NCBI GenBank assembly: GCA_021604585.1
Contig: BQJG01000007.1
Coordinates: 1 to 64,000 of the forward strand
Direction of reading: 5' to 3'
Source of the DNA: Hyphococcus sp.
GTDB taxonomy: Bacteria > Pseudomonadota > Alphaproteobacteria > Caulobacterales > Parvularculaceae
Length of the DNA stretch: 64,000 nucleotides
Shown here: positions 26,526 to 33,755 of the stretch, in pieces
Numbering within the stretch: position 1 is the first letter of the stretch
How the letters are laid out: each line of letters begins with the position of its first letter
Program-made: the position numbers and the translations under genes
The notes under the pieces: model-generated
The model's database searches: none
What the model saw: only the letters and a program-made list of their open reading frames with translations
Told to the model about the DNA's origin: nothing

Positions 26526-26999
26526 TTAGTTGACGTTGCCGTCGCCTTTTTGGGCAAGGCTTGTGGCCTGTCCGTACTTGCTTTCAATCTGGGTTGAAAC
26601 AGTCTCAAACTGCGTTGTGTCATCGCCGACTGTCACGGTCGCTTCGCAATTCGTTGTACAGTTGTATGTTGTGCGTGCGTTGCCGCGATGAACCGTAAGC
26701 ATGTCAGAACTAGGCGTGCGCACGCGTATAATCAGATTTTGAGCCGCTTCGCCGGTTTCGTCGAAAACATAGATATTGGTGAGGCCAGGCGCTTTGCCGA
26801 ACAGCAAAATGTTGCTGTTGTCTTGAATAGTCACATCGGCGATCGCTGGATTGCCCACAACGATGGATTTTGCAGGGCCATCAAGCTTGAAGGGGCGGAC
26901 CTGATCCATGGTCAACCATAATTGTTCGGCCGCTGCCGTTTGGGTCATGGCTGGCAATAGGACGGCGAAACTGGCGGCTGCTGCGAATATCCTGCGCAT
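26526..26999 (-). CDS. Stand-alone pilus assembly / secretin N-terminal domain protein
   Basis: 157 residues with a signal peptide (cleavage AAA|EQ near residue 24). The mature part matches the T2SS-T3SS_pil_N domain found at the N-terminus of CpaC/RcpA secretins (MDQVRPFKLDGPAKSIVVGNPAIADVTIQDNS, then LLFGKAPGLTNIYVFDETG). It has no secretin domain. A C-terminal tail holds a C-x3-C pair (YNCTTNCEA) that could form a disulfide. The location beside the Flp/Cpa locus suggests a periplasmic accessory that contacts the CpaC secretin. It is on the opposite strand and divergent from the Crp/Fnr-type gene. Confidence 0.78.
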   Translation of the reverse strand: MRRIFAAAASFAVLLPAMTQTAAAEQLWLTMDQVRPFKLDGPAKSIVVGNPAIADVTIQDNSNILLFGKAPGLTNIYVFDETGEAAQNLIIRVRTPSSDMLTVHRGNARTTYNCTTNCEATVTVGDDTTQFETVSTQIESKYGQATSLAQKGDGNVN

Positions 27000-27174
27000 G
27001 GGGTCATCCTTTTAAAACCGGGAGCTTTACCTTATGCGCGAGGAGTCAAGGAAAACTTAAGGCAGTTCGGGGCATTTCGATAAACTCCCAGACGATAGGG
27101 GAAATTTAACACCGTGAATTTTACCGGACCTTAAAGGACGGCCTGTTAATCCATCGTCATCGGTGGAGTGCACA

Positions 27175-27933
27175 ATGACCGCAGCCTCAATTCAATCTGT
27201 CGCCGCAGGCGAGGGACAAACAGAGTCCGCTGGCCCGTCGGGGACATTTGGTCAGACCGAAGCCATCGGGAAGATCTCTCCGTTTCAGGATTTGCCAGAT
27301 GCTGTCCTCTCTTTGCTTTGCGAGCATAGTGAACGACGCCAGTATAGCGCTGGCCAAACCGTTTTCTCGCTAGGCCAGTATGATGGCGGCGAATTTCTCG
27401 TGGTTCTGTCGGGCGAATTGCGAGCGTCTGTCGCTGATGGCGCGACGGGCGCCATGCTGATTGAGCAAGTGCCAAAATCAGGGGTTTTCGGTCTGGAAAT
27501 CGCCATGTCGGAGCCTGACCCAGAATTATTTCAACAAATTGCGGTTACTGCTGAACAAGATAGCGAGTTGATTGTTATCGACGCAGCGGAGTTCAAGTCG
27601 CTCGCCGCTGGCCGCCCCTCGCTCATGCGAAATATTGCAATCTTTCTCGCGCAGCAATTATTCGCACAGCGTTTCCGCGCAATGACGACGCAAAGCGCAC
27701 CTGAGCGGCGCATCTATTCTGTTTTGCTGGAATGCGTGTCACGCGATGCTGTGACGGGTCATTGGCGGATCGCTAAAATGCCAAAGCACCGTGAACTCGC
27801 TGACCGTGCAGGCGTAGACGAAGCGGCTGCTGCCGGGGCGGTGGCGGCGTTGATTCAAGATGGGGTGGCGCTGCGCGATTATCCGGGGTTGATTGTAAAC
27901 GATATGGCGCGCCTCAATCAGCTTGCAAGCTAG
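27175..27933 (+). CDS. Crp/Fnr-family transcriptional regulator beside the pilus locus
   Basis: 252 residues from the ATG at 27175, with GGAG 6 bases upstream. A GTG at 27163 is possible. The N-terminal half is a cyclic-nucleotide-binding-like beta barrel (about 30-140; GEFLVVLSGELRASV). The PBC residues for cAMP (Glu plus Arg-Ser) are not evident (FGLEIAMSEPDPELFQQIAV), so the ligand is unknown, and no Fe-S cysteine set of Fnr is present. The C-terminal half (about 180-245) has a Crp-type winged HTH (KMPKHRELADRAGVDEAAAAGAVAALIQDGVA). It stands directly upstream of flp on the same strand. An inverted repeat in the gap is a plausible target. Confidence 0.82.
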   Translation: MTAASIQSVAAGEGQTESAGPSGTFGQTEAIGKISPFQDLPDAVLSLLCEHSERRQYSAGQTVFSLGQYDGGEFLVVLSGELRASVADGATGAMLIEQVPKSGVFGLEIAMSEPDPELFQQIAVTAEQDSELIVIDAAEFKSLAAGRPSLMRNIAIFLAQQLFAQRFRAMTTQSAPERRIYSVLLECVSRDAVTGHWRIAKMPKHRELADRAGVDEAAAAGAVAALIQDGVALRDYPGLIVNDMARLNQLAS

Positions 27934-27935
27934 GG

Positions 27936-27988
27936 AGTATACTGATTTTCGGTATAGTTAATCAGCATTAACTATAATCTGTATACAG
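27936..27988 (+). promoter_or_regulatory. flp promoter/operator: nested palindromes over a TATAAT box
   Basis: TATAGTTAAT-CAGC-ATTAACTATA (27953-27976) is a perfect 10-bp inverted repeat with a 4-base spacer. Its core TTAAT-N4-ATTAA resembles the Fnr box TTGAT-N4-ATCAA. It is flanked by two further perfect palindromes, AGTATACT (27936-27943) and CTGTATACAG (27979-27988). A consensus -10 box TATAAT lies at 27973-27978, overlapping the repeat. No -35 match lies 16-18 bases upstream of it. The overlap suggests repression or factor-dependent activation of flp, most simply by the adjacent Crp/Fnr-type protein. Confidence 0.6.
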
Positions 27989-28044
27989 ACAAAAATTACT
28001 TCCCGTTCATGGTTTCTTTACATCTGCCATTCAATATGCGTGAA

Positions 28045-28068
28045 GCTGGAGAGGAAACCCTCGCCAGC
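28045..28068 (+). other. Stem-loop in the flp 5' leader
   Basis: GCTGG-A-GAGG / CCTC-G-CCAGC with an AAAC loop forms a 9-pair stem with one A/G mismatch. It lies 32 bases before the flp start codon. If transcription starts near the TATAAT box the leader is about 115 bases. A 5' stem-loop could protect a highly abundant pilin mRNA. This role is inference. Confidence 0.4.
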
Positions 28069-28099
28069 GGTGCAAGTGAAGAGTAAGCAGGAGTCGACA

Positions 28100-28285
28100 A
28101 TGAAAGCTCTTATTAATCGTTTTAAAGCCGATGAGTCCGGCGCGACGGCCATTGAATACGGCCTTATCGCCGCTCTTATCGCAGTTGCCATTATTGCTGC
28201 CGTTCGTGCAGTAGGCGGCACGCTCAGCGACACGTTTGACGCAGTTGATACTGGTCTGACGAACGCTGCGCCTGCAACTCCGTAA
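28100..28285 (+). CDS. flp: Flp-type IVb pilin
   Basis: 61 residues from the ATG at 28100, with GGAG upstream. A longer frame from 28040 lacks homology in its first 20 codons. The prepilin peptidase site is G14|ATAIEYGL, with the conserved E5-Y6 of Flp pilins, followed by the hydrophobic helix LIAALIAVAIIAAV. A short C-terminal tail follows (TLSDTFDAVDTGLTNAAPATP). It is the major subunit of the adhesive Flp pilus, processed by CpaA. An intrinsic terminator follows before cpaA. Confidence 0.94.
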   Translation: MKALINRFKADESGATAIEYGLIAALIAVAIIAAVRAVGGTLSDTFDAVDTGLTNAAPATP

Positions 28286-28329
28286 GCGTTATTTGCGGCG
28301 TTTACGCGCTGTAATTTCAGCTTGTTACG

Positions 28330-28358
28330 AAAAAGGAGACCATTTGGTCTCCTTTTTT
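28330..28358 (+). terminator. Intrinsic terminator between flp and cpaA
   Basis: AAAAAGGAGACC (28330-28341), an ATTT loop and GGTCTCCTTTTT (28346-28357) form a 12-bp perfect stem whose 3' arm ends in a T run. It lies 45 bases after the flp stop. Partial readthrough would give much more pilin mRNA than assembly-gene mRNA. Confidence 0.9.
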
Positions 28359-28431
28359 GCTTATGTCTAACGGAACTTTAACAGGACGCAGCATACTATT
28401 CAGGCTTGCTCAATTGCCTGGAGGGCGCGGC

Positions 28432-28938
28432 GTGGTTGCATACCTTCTTTTGTCAGTTTTCCCTGCGGCGCTGCTTATCGCTGCGGCAAATGACATCTAC
28501 GAATTCAAAATTCCAAACTGGATCTCCATCATATTGGTGACGGTTTATCCGCTTGCCGGGCTTGCTATCGGTGCAGGGCCGCATTTGATGATCGAGGGCG
28601 CCTTGCTGGGGGCGGCGGCGTTAACGGTTGGTTTCTGTCTGTTCGCCATGCGCATTATTGGCGGCGGCGATGCTAAGCTTCTCGCTGCGACAGCGCCTTG
28701 GATGGGAATGGGCAGCTTGGGGTTATTCCTGTTTCAAACAGCGATTGCGGGGCTGGCCCTGGCCATAATTATGGGGCTGTTCCGCAAGTTTCCAATTCTT
28801 CCCGTTTATGCCCATGCCCCGTGGTTAATCAAACTGCATGAGCGGAAAAAAGATTTACCATATGCGGTCGCGATCGCGGCTGGCGCACTCCTTAGTTTTT
28901 CGCAAACGCCTTACTTCCAATTGGTCATTGGCGGTTAA
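28432..28938 (+). CDS. cpaA: Prepilin peptidase CpaA
   Basis: 168 residues from the GTG at 28432, which has GGAGGG 6 bases upstream. An ATG at 28363 in the same frame lies directly after the terminator, has no ribosome-binding sequence, and adds 23 residues not usual for CpaA. It is a type IV leader peptidase of the short (A24, non-methylating) kind. The catalytic Asp residues lie in AANDIYEFKIPNW and in the GxGD motif IIGGGDAKLL, within about five to six membrane helices. It cleaves the Flp prepilin after G14 at the inner membrane. Confidence 0.9.
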   Translation: MVAYLLLSVFPAALLIAAANDIYEFKIPNWISIILVTVYPLAGLAIGAGPHLMIEGALLGAAALTVGFCLFAMRIIGGGDAKLLAATAPWMGMGSLGLFLFQTAIAGLALAIIMGLFRKFPILPVYAHAPWLIKLHERKKDLPYAVAIAAGALLSFSQTPYFQLVIGG

Positions 28939-29029
28939 CAAGATCAGTTAACAGAGTTTTGAGGACTTTCCCTCACCTTAAGAAGCTAGGCGAACAGTAT
29001 GAGAAGCGTAACAGACAGGCAGGATCGAA

Positions 29030-29773
29030 ATGAACGTTAGTCGTATTGCAATTCTGGGTGTCGCCCTTGTGGCCGGAGCGGGCGCTTTTGTTTTGATGCT
29101 AAGTCAGAACAAAGTCATTGCACCGGTTCAAATTGTTGAGCCGGTCAAGGAAGAAACTGTGCGCGTGCTGGTTTCAAACCGTGACATTCAGCGCGGAGAG
29201 CGCCTCGCGCTTGAAGATACGAATTGGGTTGCATGGCCGAAAAAGGCTGTTCAGCCGACATTCATCACCGATGCAAACTCGGAAGCGCGTGAAGACTTGG
29301 AAAGCGCAGTCGCGCGTTCGCTCATCGTCACGGGCGAGCCTATTGTGAATGCAAAAGTCGTGCGCGCTGGTTCGTCCAGTTTGATGGCGGCGATTATCGC
29401 CCCAGGCATGCGCGCGGTAACGATGCGCGTGTCGCCGGAAACATCTTCAGGGGGTTTTATCCTGCCAGGCGACAAGGTGGACATTCTTCTTGCCGGCGGC
29501 CGCAATAGCACTGCTGCTGCACGCACAATTTTTGAAGACGTTCGGGTGTTGGCTGTCGACACTTTGTTTTCTGAAAATACTGAGACCGCACATGTCGCCG
29601 GATCCAACGTTACACTGGAGCTGGCGCCGACAGACGCGGAAACCTTCATTTCAGCGCGAGATTCAGGGTCGATGAGCCTTGTTCTGCGCAGCATCTTCAA
29701 ACCGGAAACGGAGCTTCAGACAACGGAGCGGCGTTCATCCAATGTGAGTGTGATTCGTTATGGGCGTTCGTAG
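29030..29773 (+). CDS. cpaB: Flp pilus assembly protein CpaB (RcpC)
   Basis: 247 residues, with an N-terminal membrane anchor (about 5-25) followed by the SAF domain (VLVSNRDIQRGERLALEDTNW) and the RcpC/CpaB domain (MRAVTMRVSPETSSGGFILPGDKVDILL). It is an inner-membrane-anchored periplasmic protein thought to link the secretin to the assembly machine. AGGATCGAA stands before the ATG. The 91-base gap after cpaA contains two GTTAAC palindromes. The cpaC start lies 25 bases downstream. Confidence 0.92.
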   Translation: MNVSRIAILGVALVAGAGAFVLMLSQNKVIAPVQIVEPVKEETVRVLVSNRDIQRGERLALEDTNWVAWPKKAVQPTFITDANSEAREDLESAVARSLIVTGEPIVNAKVVRAGSSSLMAAIIAPGMRAVTMRVSPETSSGGFILPGDKVDILLAGGRNSTAAARTIFEDVRVLAVDTLFSENTETAHVAGSNVTLELAPTDAETFISARDSGSMSLVLRSIFKPETELQTTERRSSNVSVIRYGRS

Positions 29774-29798
29774 CAAAAAGTTTGATCGAGGGGTTCCA

Positions 29799-31271
29799 AT
29801 GAAAATCCTTTCAACAGTTATCTCCGCCGCCCGGTCGCGAGTCACAAGCTCGGTTGTTGGGTTGTTGATCGGCGCAGCGGCGTTTGGCCTTGCCACGCCA
29901 GCCACGGCGCAACGCGGTTCGCAGCCAGTTCGCATCGATGTTGGCGGCGAGAGCGCTGTGTCCAAGAGCATCATCTTGCCGTTGCACAAAGCAGCTATCG
30001 TCGAGCTGCCGCAGGCAGCCGCCGACGTGCTGGTATCGCAACCGGCGGTCGTCGATGCAGTGGTTCGTTCGCCTCGGCGGGTTTATCTTCTGGGATTGGC
30101 GACTGGCCAAACCAATGCGTTTTTCTTTGACGCGCAGGGTCGGCAGATTCTCAATTTGGAAATTGTCGTTGAGCGCGACATGGATGCGCTGGCGGAACTA
30201 TACTCACGAGTAATGCCAGACTCGCGCATCGAAGTTGAGTCCGTTAACGACAATGTTGTGCTGCGTGGCGTGGTTCAGTCCGCGAGTGAAGCTGCGAATG
30301 CTTCCGATTTGGCAGGCCGATTTGTCGGCAATCCCGAAAATGTCATCAATATGATTACGGTGCGTGATCCCGAGCAGGTTATGTTGAAGGTGCGCGTCGT
30401 AGAAATGCAACGCCAGCTTCTCAAGCAGCTCGGCGTTTCTGCGAGCGGCACATTCCAGTTATCTGATGCTGCGGTAACGCTGGCTTCTGCAAATGGCATT
30501 GCCACAACGGGCGGGCTCGGTCTCACCAGCCGCAAAGTGAATACTGGCGATCTTGAATTATTGGACTCCTCGCTTCAGGCTTTTGAATCGAACGGATTGG
30601 TTCGTATTCTGGCGGAGCCGAATCTGACAGCAATCTCCGGAGAACCTGCACGCTTTTTAGCAGGCGGTGAGTTCCCGGTCCCGGTGGGTCAAGATGACGG
30701 CGTCATCTCGATTGAATTTAAGGAATTCGGTGTCGGTCTTGGCTTTACGCCATTGGTGCTGAGCAAAGGCCGCATCAACCTCAAAATCTCTACTGAGGTT
30801 AGCGAGATCACCACGGAGAACGCGTTCTTTGTGCCTGGCGCGACAACTGTTGACGATCAGGGAAACCTGACCACAACGGCGGGGCTTTCCATTCCTGGTC
30901 TGTCCGTGCGCCGCGCGAACACGGTTGTTGAATTGCCGTCGGGCGGCAGCATGGTCATGGCGGGGTTGCTGCAGGAAGACATGCGTTCCACTATTGAAGG
31001 CATTCCCGGCATGAAGGACGTCCCCGTTTTGGGTCAGCTATTCCGTAGCCGGAATTACGCAAACAACGAAACCGAACTCGTGATCATCGTCACGCCATAC
31101 CTGGTGAAGCCGACGCATGAATCAAATCTTGCGGATCCTTCTGAAGGCTTTGTGCCTGCGAGCGATGCAGAAACCATCCTGTTCGGAAAATTGGTCTCGA
31201 CCTACGGACTTGCCGGCGCCGGCGTAAGCGAAGCCTCGCTGCAAGGGCCGATGGGTTTCATTCTGGATTAA
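29799..31271 (+). CDS. cpaC: Flp pilus secretin CpaC (RcpA)
   Basis: 490 residues from the ATG at 29799, with GAGGGG upstream. An earlier ATG at 29760 inside cpaB is less likely. A signal peptide ends near residue 38 (ATPATAQ). The T2SS-T3SS_pil_N domain follows (about 48-120), then a BON-like domain (DSRIEVESVNDNVVLRGVV). The secretin domain (about 220-430) has VRILAEPNLTAISGEPARFLAGGEFPVPV and VVELPSGGSMVMAGLLQ. It forms the outer-membrane channel for the Flp pilus. The neighbouring stand-alone protein at 26526-26999 shares its N-terminal domain. Confidence 0.95.
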   Translation: MKILSTVISAARSRVTSSVVGLLIGAAAFGLATPATAQRGSQPVRIDVGGESAVSKSIILPLHKAAIVELPQAAADVLVSQPAVVDAVVRSPRRVYLLGLATGQTNAFFFDAQGRQILNLEIVVERDMDALAELYSRVMPDSRIEVESVNDNVVLRGVVQSASEAANASDLAGRFVGNPENVINMITVRDPEQVMLKVRVVEMQRQLLKQLGVSASGTFQLSDAAVTLASANGIATTGGLGLTSRKVNTGDLELLDSSLQAFESNGLVRILAEPNLTAISGEPARFLAGGEFPVPVGQDDGVISIEFKEFGVGLGFTPLVLSKGRINLKISTEVSEITTENAFFVPGATTVDDQGNLTTTAGLSIPGLSVRRANTVVELPSGGSMVMAGLLQEDMRSTIEGIPGMKDVPVLGQLFRSRNYANNETELVIIVTPYLVKPTHESNLADPSEGFVPASDAETILFGKLVSTYGLAGAGVSEASLQGPMGFILD

Positions 31272-31284
31272 TGGGAAAGTAGTC

Positions 31285-31968
31285 ATGACTGTAACAAAAC
31301 TCAAAATTGCGCTTCTTTCCGCCGCTTCGTTTGCCGTCACGGCGTGTGCGGGCGGCCCGTTCAACGGCCAGCAACATGCCATGACCGTTGCGGAAATGCA
31401 TCCGATATCAGTCGACAGCCAGGTCGTGACGCTGACGATTAGCGGCGACGTTACGACCAGCGATATATCAAATGTCGACAAGGCGAGACTTCAGTCGTTT
31501 GCCAGTTCGTATATGACAAACGGTCATGGTCCGATCACGGTGACTGCTCCGTCAGGCGCGGGAAATGATCGTAATGACCACGAGGCAGCCGCCGACATTC
31601 GCAAAGCCTTGAATGATGCTGGCGTTCCTTGGTCAGCAATCCATGGCGCCACCTATCGCACGGGCGAAGCCAGCAATGACCAGATCATTCTCTCCTTTAC
31701 GCGTTATGTAGCGACAGCCAGCCCTTGTGGTGTTTGGTCGGACATGCGCTCGCGAGAATACCGTAACCTGCGCACGCCAAATATGGGTTGCGCGACAATG
31801 AATAACTATGCGGCGATGGTCGCAGATCCGCATGACTTAATTGCACCGTCGGCATCTTCGCCACGGGATGGCGAATCGGTCGCACGCACAATGCAACTTT
31901 ACCGCGACGGCAAAGTCACCGCATCCGAAGTTGATAAAAATATCGATGCGCAAACTGCGGGTAACTAG
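31285..31968 (+). CDS. cpaD: Flp pilus assembly lipoprotein CpaD
   Basis: 227 residues. Lipoprotein signal with lipobox VTAC, acylated Cys at 21. The CpaD family features are a periplasmic domain with an ITVTAPSGAGNDRNDHEAAADIRKAL stretch (about 92-117) and a Cys pair (SPCGVWSDM and NMGCATMNNYAAMVADPHDL) conserved in the family. It is probably an outer-membrane lipoprotein that helps the CpaC secretin assemble. It starts 13 bases after cpaC. Confidence 0.92.
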   Translation: MTVTKLKIALLSAASFAVTACAGGPFNGQQHAMTVAEMHPISVDSQVVTLTISGDVTTSDISNVDKARLQSFASSYMTNGHGPITVTAPSGAGNDRNDHEAAADIRKALNDAGVPWSAIHGATYRTGEASNDQIILSFTRYVATASPCGVWSDMRSREYRNLRTPNMGCATMNNYAAMVADPHDLIAPSASSPRDGESVARTMQLYRDGKVTASEVDKNIDAQTAGN

Positions 31969-32004
31969 GTTGGGCAAGCTCCAAAATGGGGAAGCTCGAG
32001 GGAG

Positions 32005-33741
32005 ATGACGATGAAAAACGCTGCTGAAACCGCCTATCAGCCGGCTGAAGATGAAGAAGGCGTCGCCGATGGCGCTGCCAGTCTTGGTGCTGACGGGGGC
32101 CCTGCTGCGAAGGTTTTGCAGTCAGAAGAAGAGGCGCTTGAGGATGACCTCGCCGATGCGTTCGGCGATGATGATTCTTGGCTGAATGAAGAGCTATCCG
32201 ATGAGGAATTGGCGGCGCTCGGCGAAGAGGACTTCGGGGACGACGCATTTGAAGATGAGGCGTTTGGAGCGGAAATCGAAGCAGCATTTGATGTCGATGA
32301 TGAGCTTGGAACCGCGCCGGTAGACGAAAACTACGAAGCGGATGTCTCCGGAAGCGACGAAGTAGACAGCGCATTTGGTGACGATGATTTTTCCGAAGAG
32401 CTGGAGGAGGCAGCAGAAGCTGCGCCAGTTCAGCAAGCGCTGGTTGCAGCAGACGCTGCGGTGAACGATTCAACAAATGGCGCGCTGGAAACGCAACAGA
32501 ATTATGGTGGCGAGATCACCGATCTCGGTGAGGATTCTGTTGACCATCGCCCTGTGCCACGCATCTCAATTCACGCATTCTGCGAAACCCCTGAGGTGAC
32601 GGATTTGCTGGAAAAGGCGTCTGTCGATCGCCGTCTTTCCAAGGCGCATTTGACTATTCACATGGGTGGGATCAACAAGGCGACAGACCACTTCCAGACA
32701 GCGTCAACGCCGAACCTGGTGATCCTTGAAACGATGGCGGGTGGGGCTGAGATTTTTGCAAAGCTCGGCGAGCTTGCCGAAGTTTGCGACCCGTCGACCA
32801 AAGTCGTCATCATCGGTCAGGTCAACGACATCATTCTTTATCGTGAACTTATTCGTCAGGGCGTCAGCGAATATATTGTCCGTCCCAACTCGCCCTTGCA
32901 GATCATCAAAACCATCGCCGATCTCTATGTCGATCCGGCGGCGCCTCCAATCGGCAAGACGATGGCTTTTGTTGGTGCGCGGGGCGGTGTTGGGTCGTCG
33001 ACGATTGCGCACAATATCGGTTGGTGTACGGCGGAAGAGTTCAAGAGCGATACGGTTATTTTGGATCTCGATCTTCCGTTCGGAACAGCAAGTCTTGATT
33101 TTGATCAGGAGGCTTCGGCAGGGCTGGTTGAGGCGCTAACATCTCCCGAACGCCTTGATGACGTGCTGCTTGATCGTTTGTTGCAGAAACACACTGATCG
33201 ATTGAGCTTGTTTACTGCGCCATCAATGCTGGATCGCGATTTCGATCTTGACGATCAGGCATTTGAGACGGTTTTGGATGTGGTTCGTGGCACTGCCCCG
33301 ACAATTGTGGTGGACATGCCGCATGTATGGACGTCGTGGTCGAAGCGTCTATTGATGACGGCTGATGAAATTGTCATCACAGCGACGCCAGACCTTGCAT
33401 CATTCCGCAACACCAAGAACCTGATGGACATCCTTGGCGCCGCCCGTCCGAATGATTCGTCGCCGACGCTGATTATCAATCAGTTCGATCCAAAGACGTC
33501 GGCGGTGCAAGCGGACCAGTTCGCAGAGCATGTGGGCATTAAACCAGCCCAGGTCATTCACTGGGATCCGCAATTATTCGGCACCGCTGCAACAAACGCA
33601 GCTCCGTTGTTAGAAGTTGGCGGGAAAACAAAAACGGCCCAGTCGATCCGCGATCTCTCTGCGCTTCTGCTTGGCCGCAGTGAAGCCAATATCGCGCGTC
33701 CAAAATTTAGCCTGTCCGGGTTGTTTAAGAAGAATCGGTAA
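32005..33741 (+). CDS. cpaE: Pilus localisation ATPase CpaE (MinD/ParA-like) with long acidic N-terminus
   Basis: 578 residues. It has three parts. Residues 1 to about 180 are an acidic, low-complexity segment. From residue 37 to 181 there is no Lys or Arg and about 52 Asp/Glu, with AFGDDD repeated at 52-57 and 123-128. A receiver-like domain follows (about 185-310). The MinD/ParA ATPase domain begins with the deviant Walker A GARGGVGSST (about 324-333), in which the signature lysines are Arg and Ser as in other CpaE proteins. CpaE/TadZ places the pilus machine at the pole. The acidic extension is unusually long for CpaE in my recollection. GAGGGAGATG lies before the start. Confidence 0.9.
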   Translation: MTMKNAAETAYQPAEDEEGVADGAASLGADGGPAAKVLQSEEEALEDDLADAFGDDDSWLNEELSDEELAALGEEDFGDDAFEDEAFGAEIEAAFDVDDELGTAPVDENYEADVSGSDEVDSAFGDDDFSEELEEAAEAAPVQQALVAADAAVNDSTNGALETQQNYGGEITDLGEDSVDHRPVPRISIHAFCETPEVTDLLEKASVDRRLSKAHLTIHMGGINKATDHFQTASTPNLVILETMAGGAEIFAKLGELAEVCDPSTKVVIIGQVNDIILYRELIRQGVSEYIVRPNSPLQIIKTIADLYVDPAAPPIGKTMAFVGARGGVGSSTIAHNIGWCTAEEFKSDTVILDLDLPFGTASLDFDQEASAGLVEALTSPERLDDVLLDRLLQKHTDRLSLFTAPSMLDRDFDLDDQAFETVLDVVRGTAPTIVVDMPHVWTSWSKRLLMTADEIVITATPDLASFRNTKNLMDILGAARPNDSSPTLIINQFDPKTSAVQADQFAEHVGIKPAQVIHWDPQLFGTAATNAAPLLEVGGKTKTAQSIRDLSALLLGRSEANIARPKFSLSGLFKKNR

Positions 33742-33755
33742 AGGGGTAGTAGGGT

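Noticed and set aside
27175..27933. Call of the regulator as Crp or Fnr proper
   Set aside because: The cAMP-contact Glu/Arg-Ser set and the Fnr Cys set are not present, so only the superfamily name is justified.
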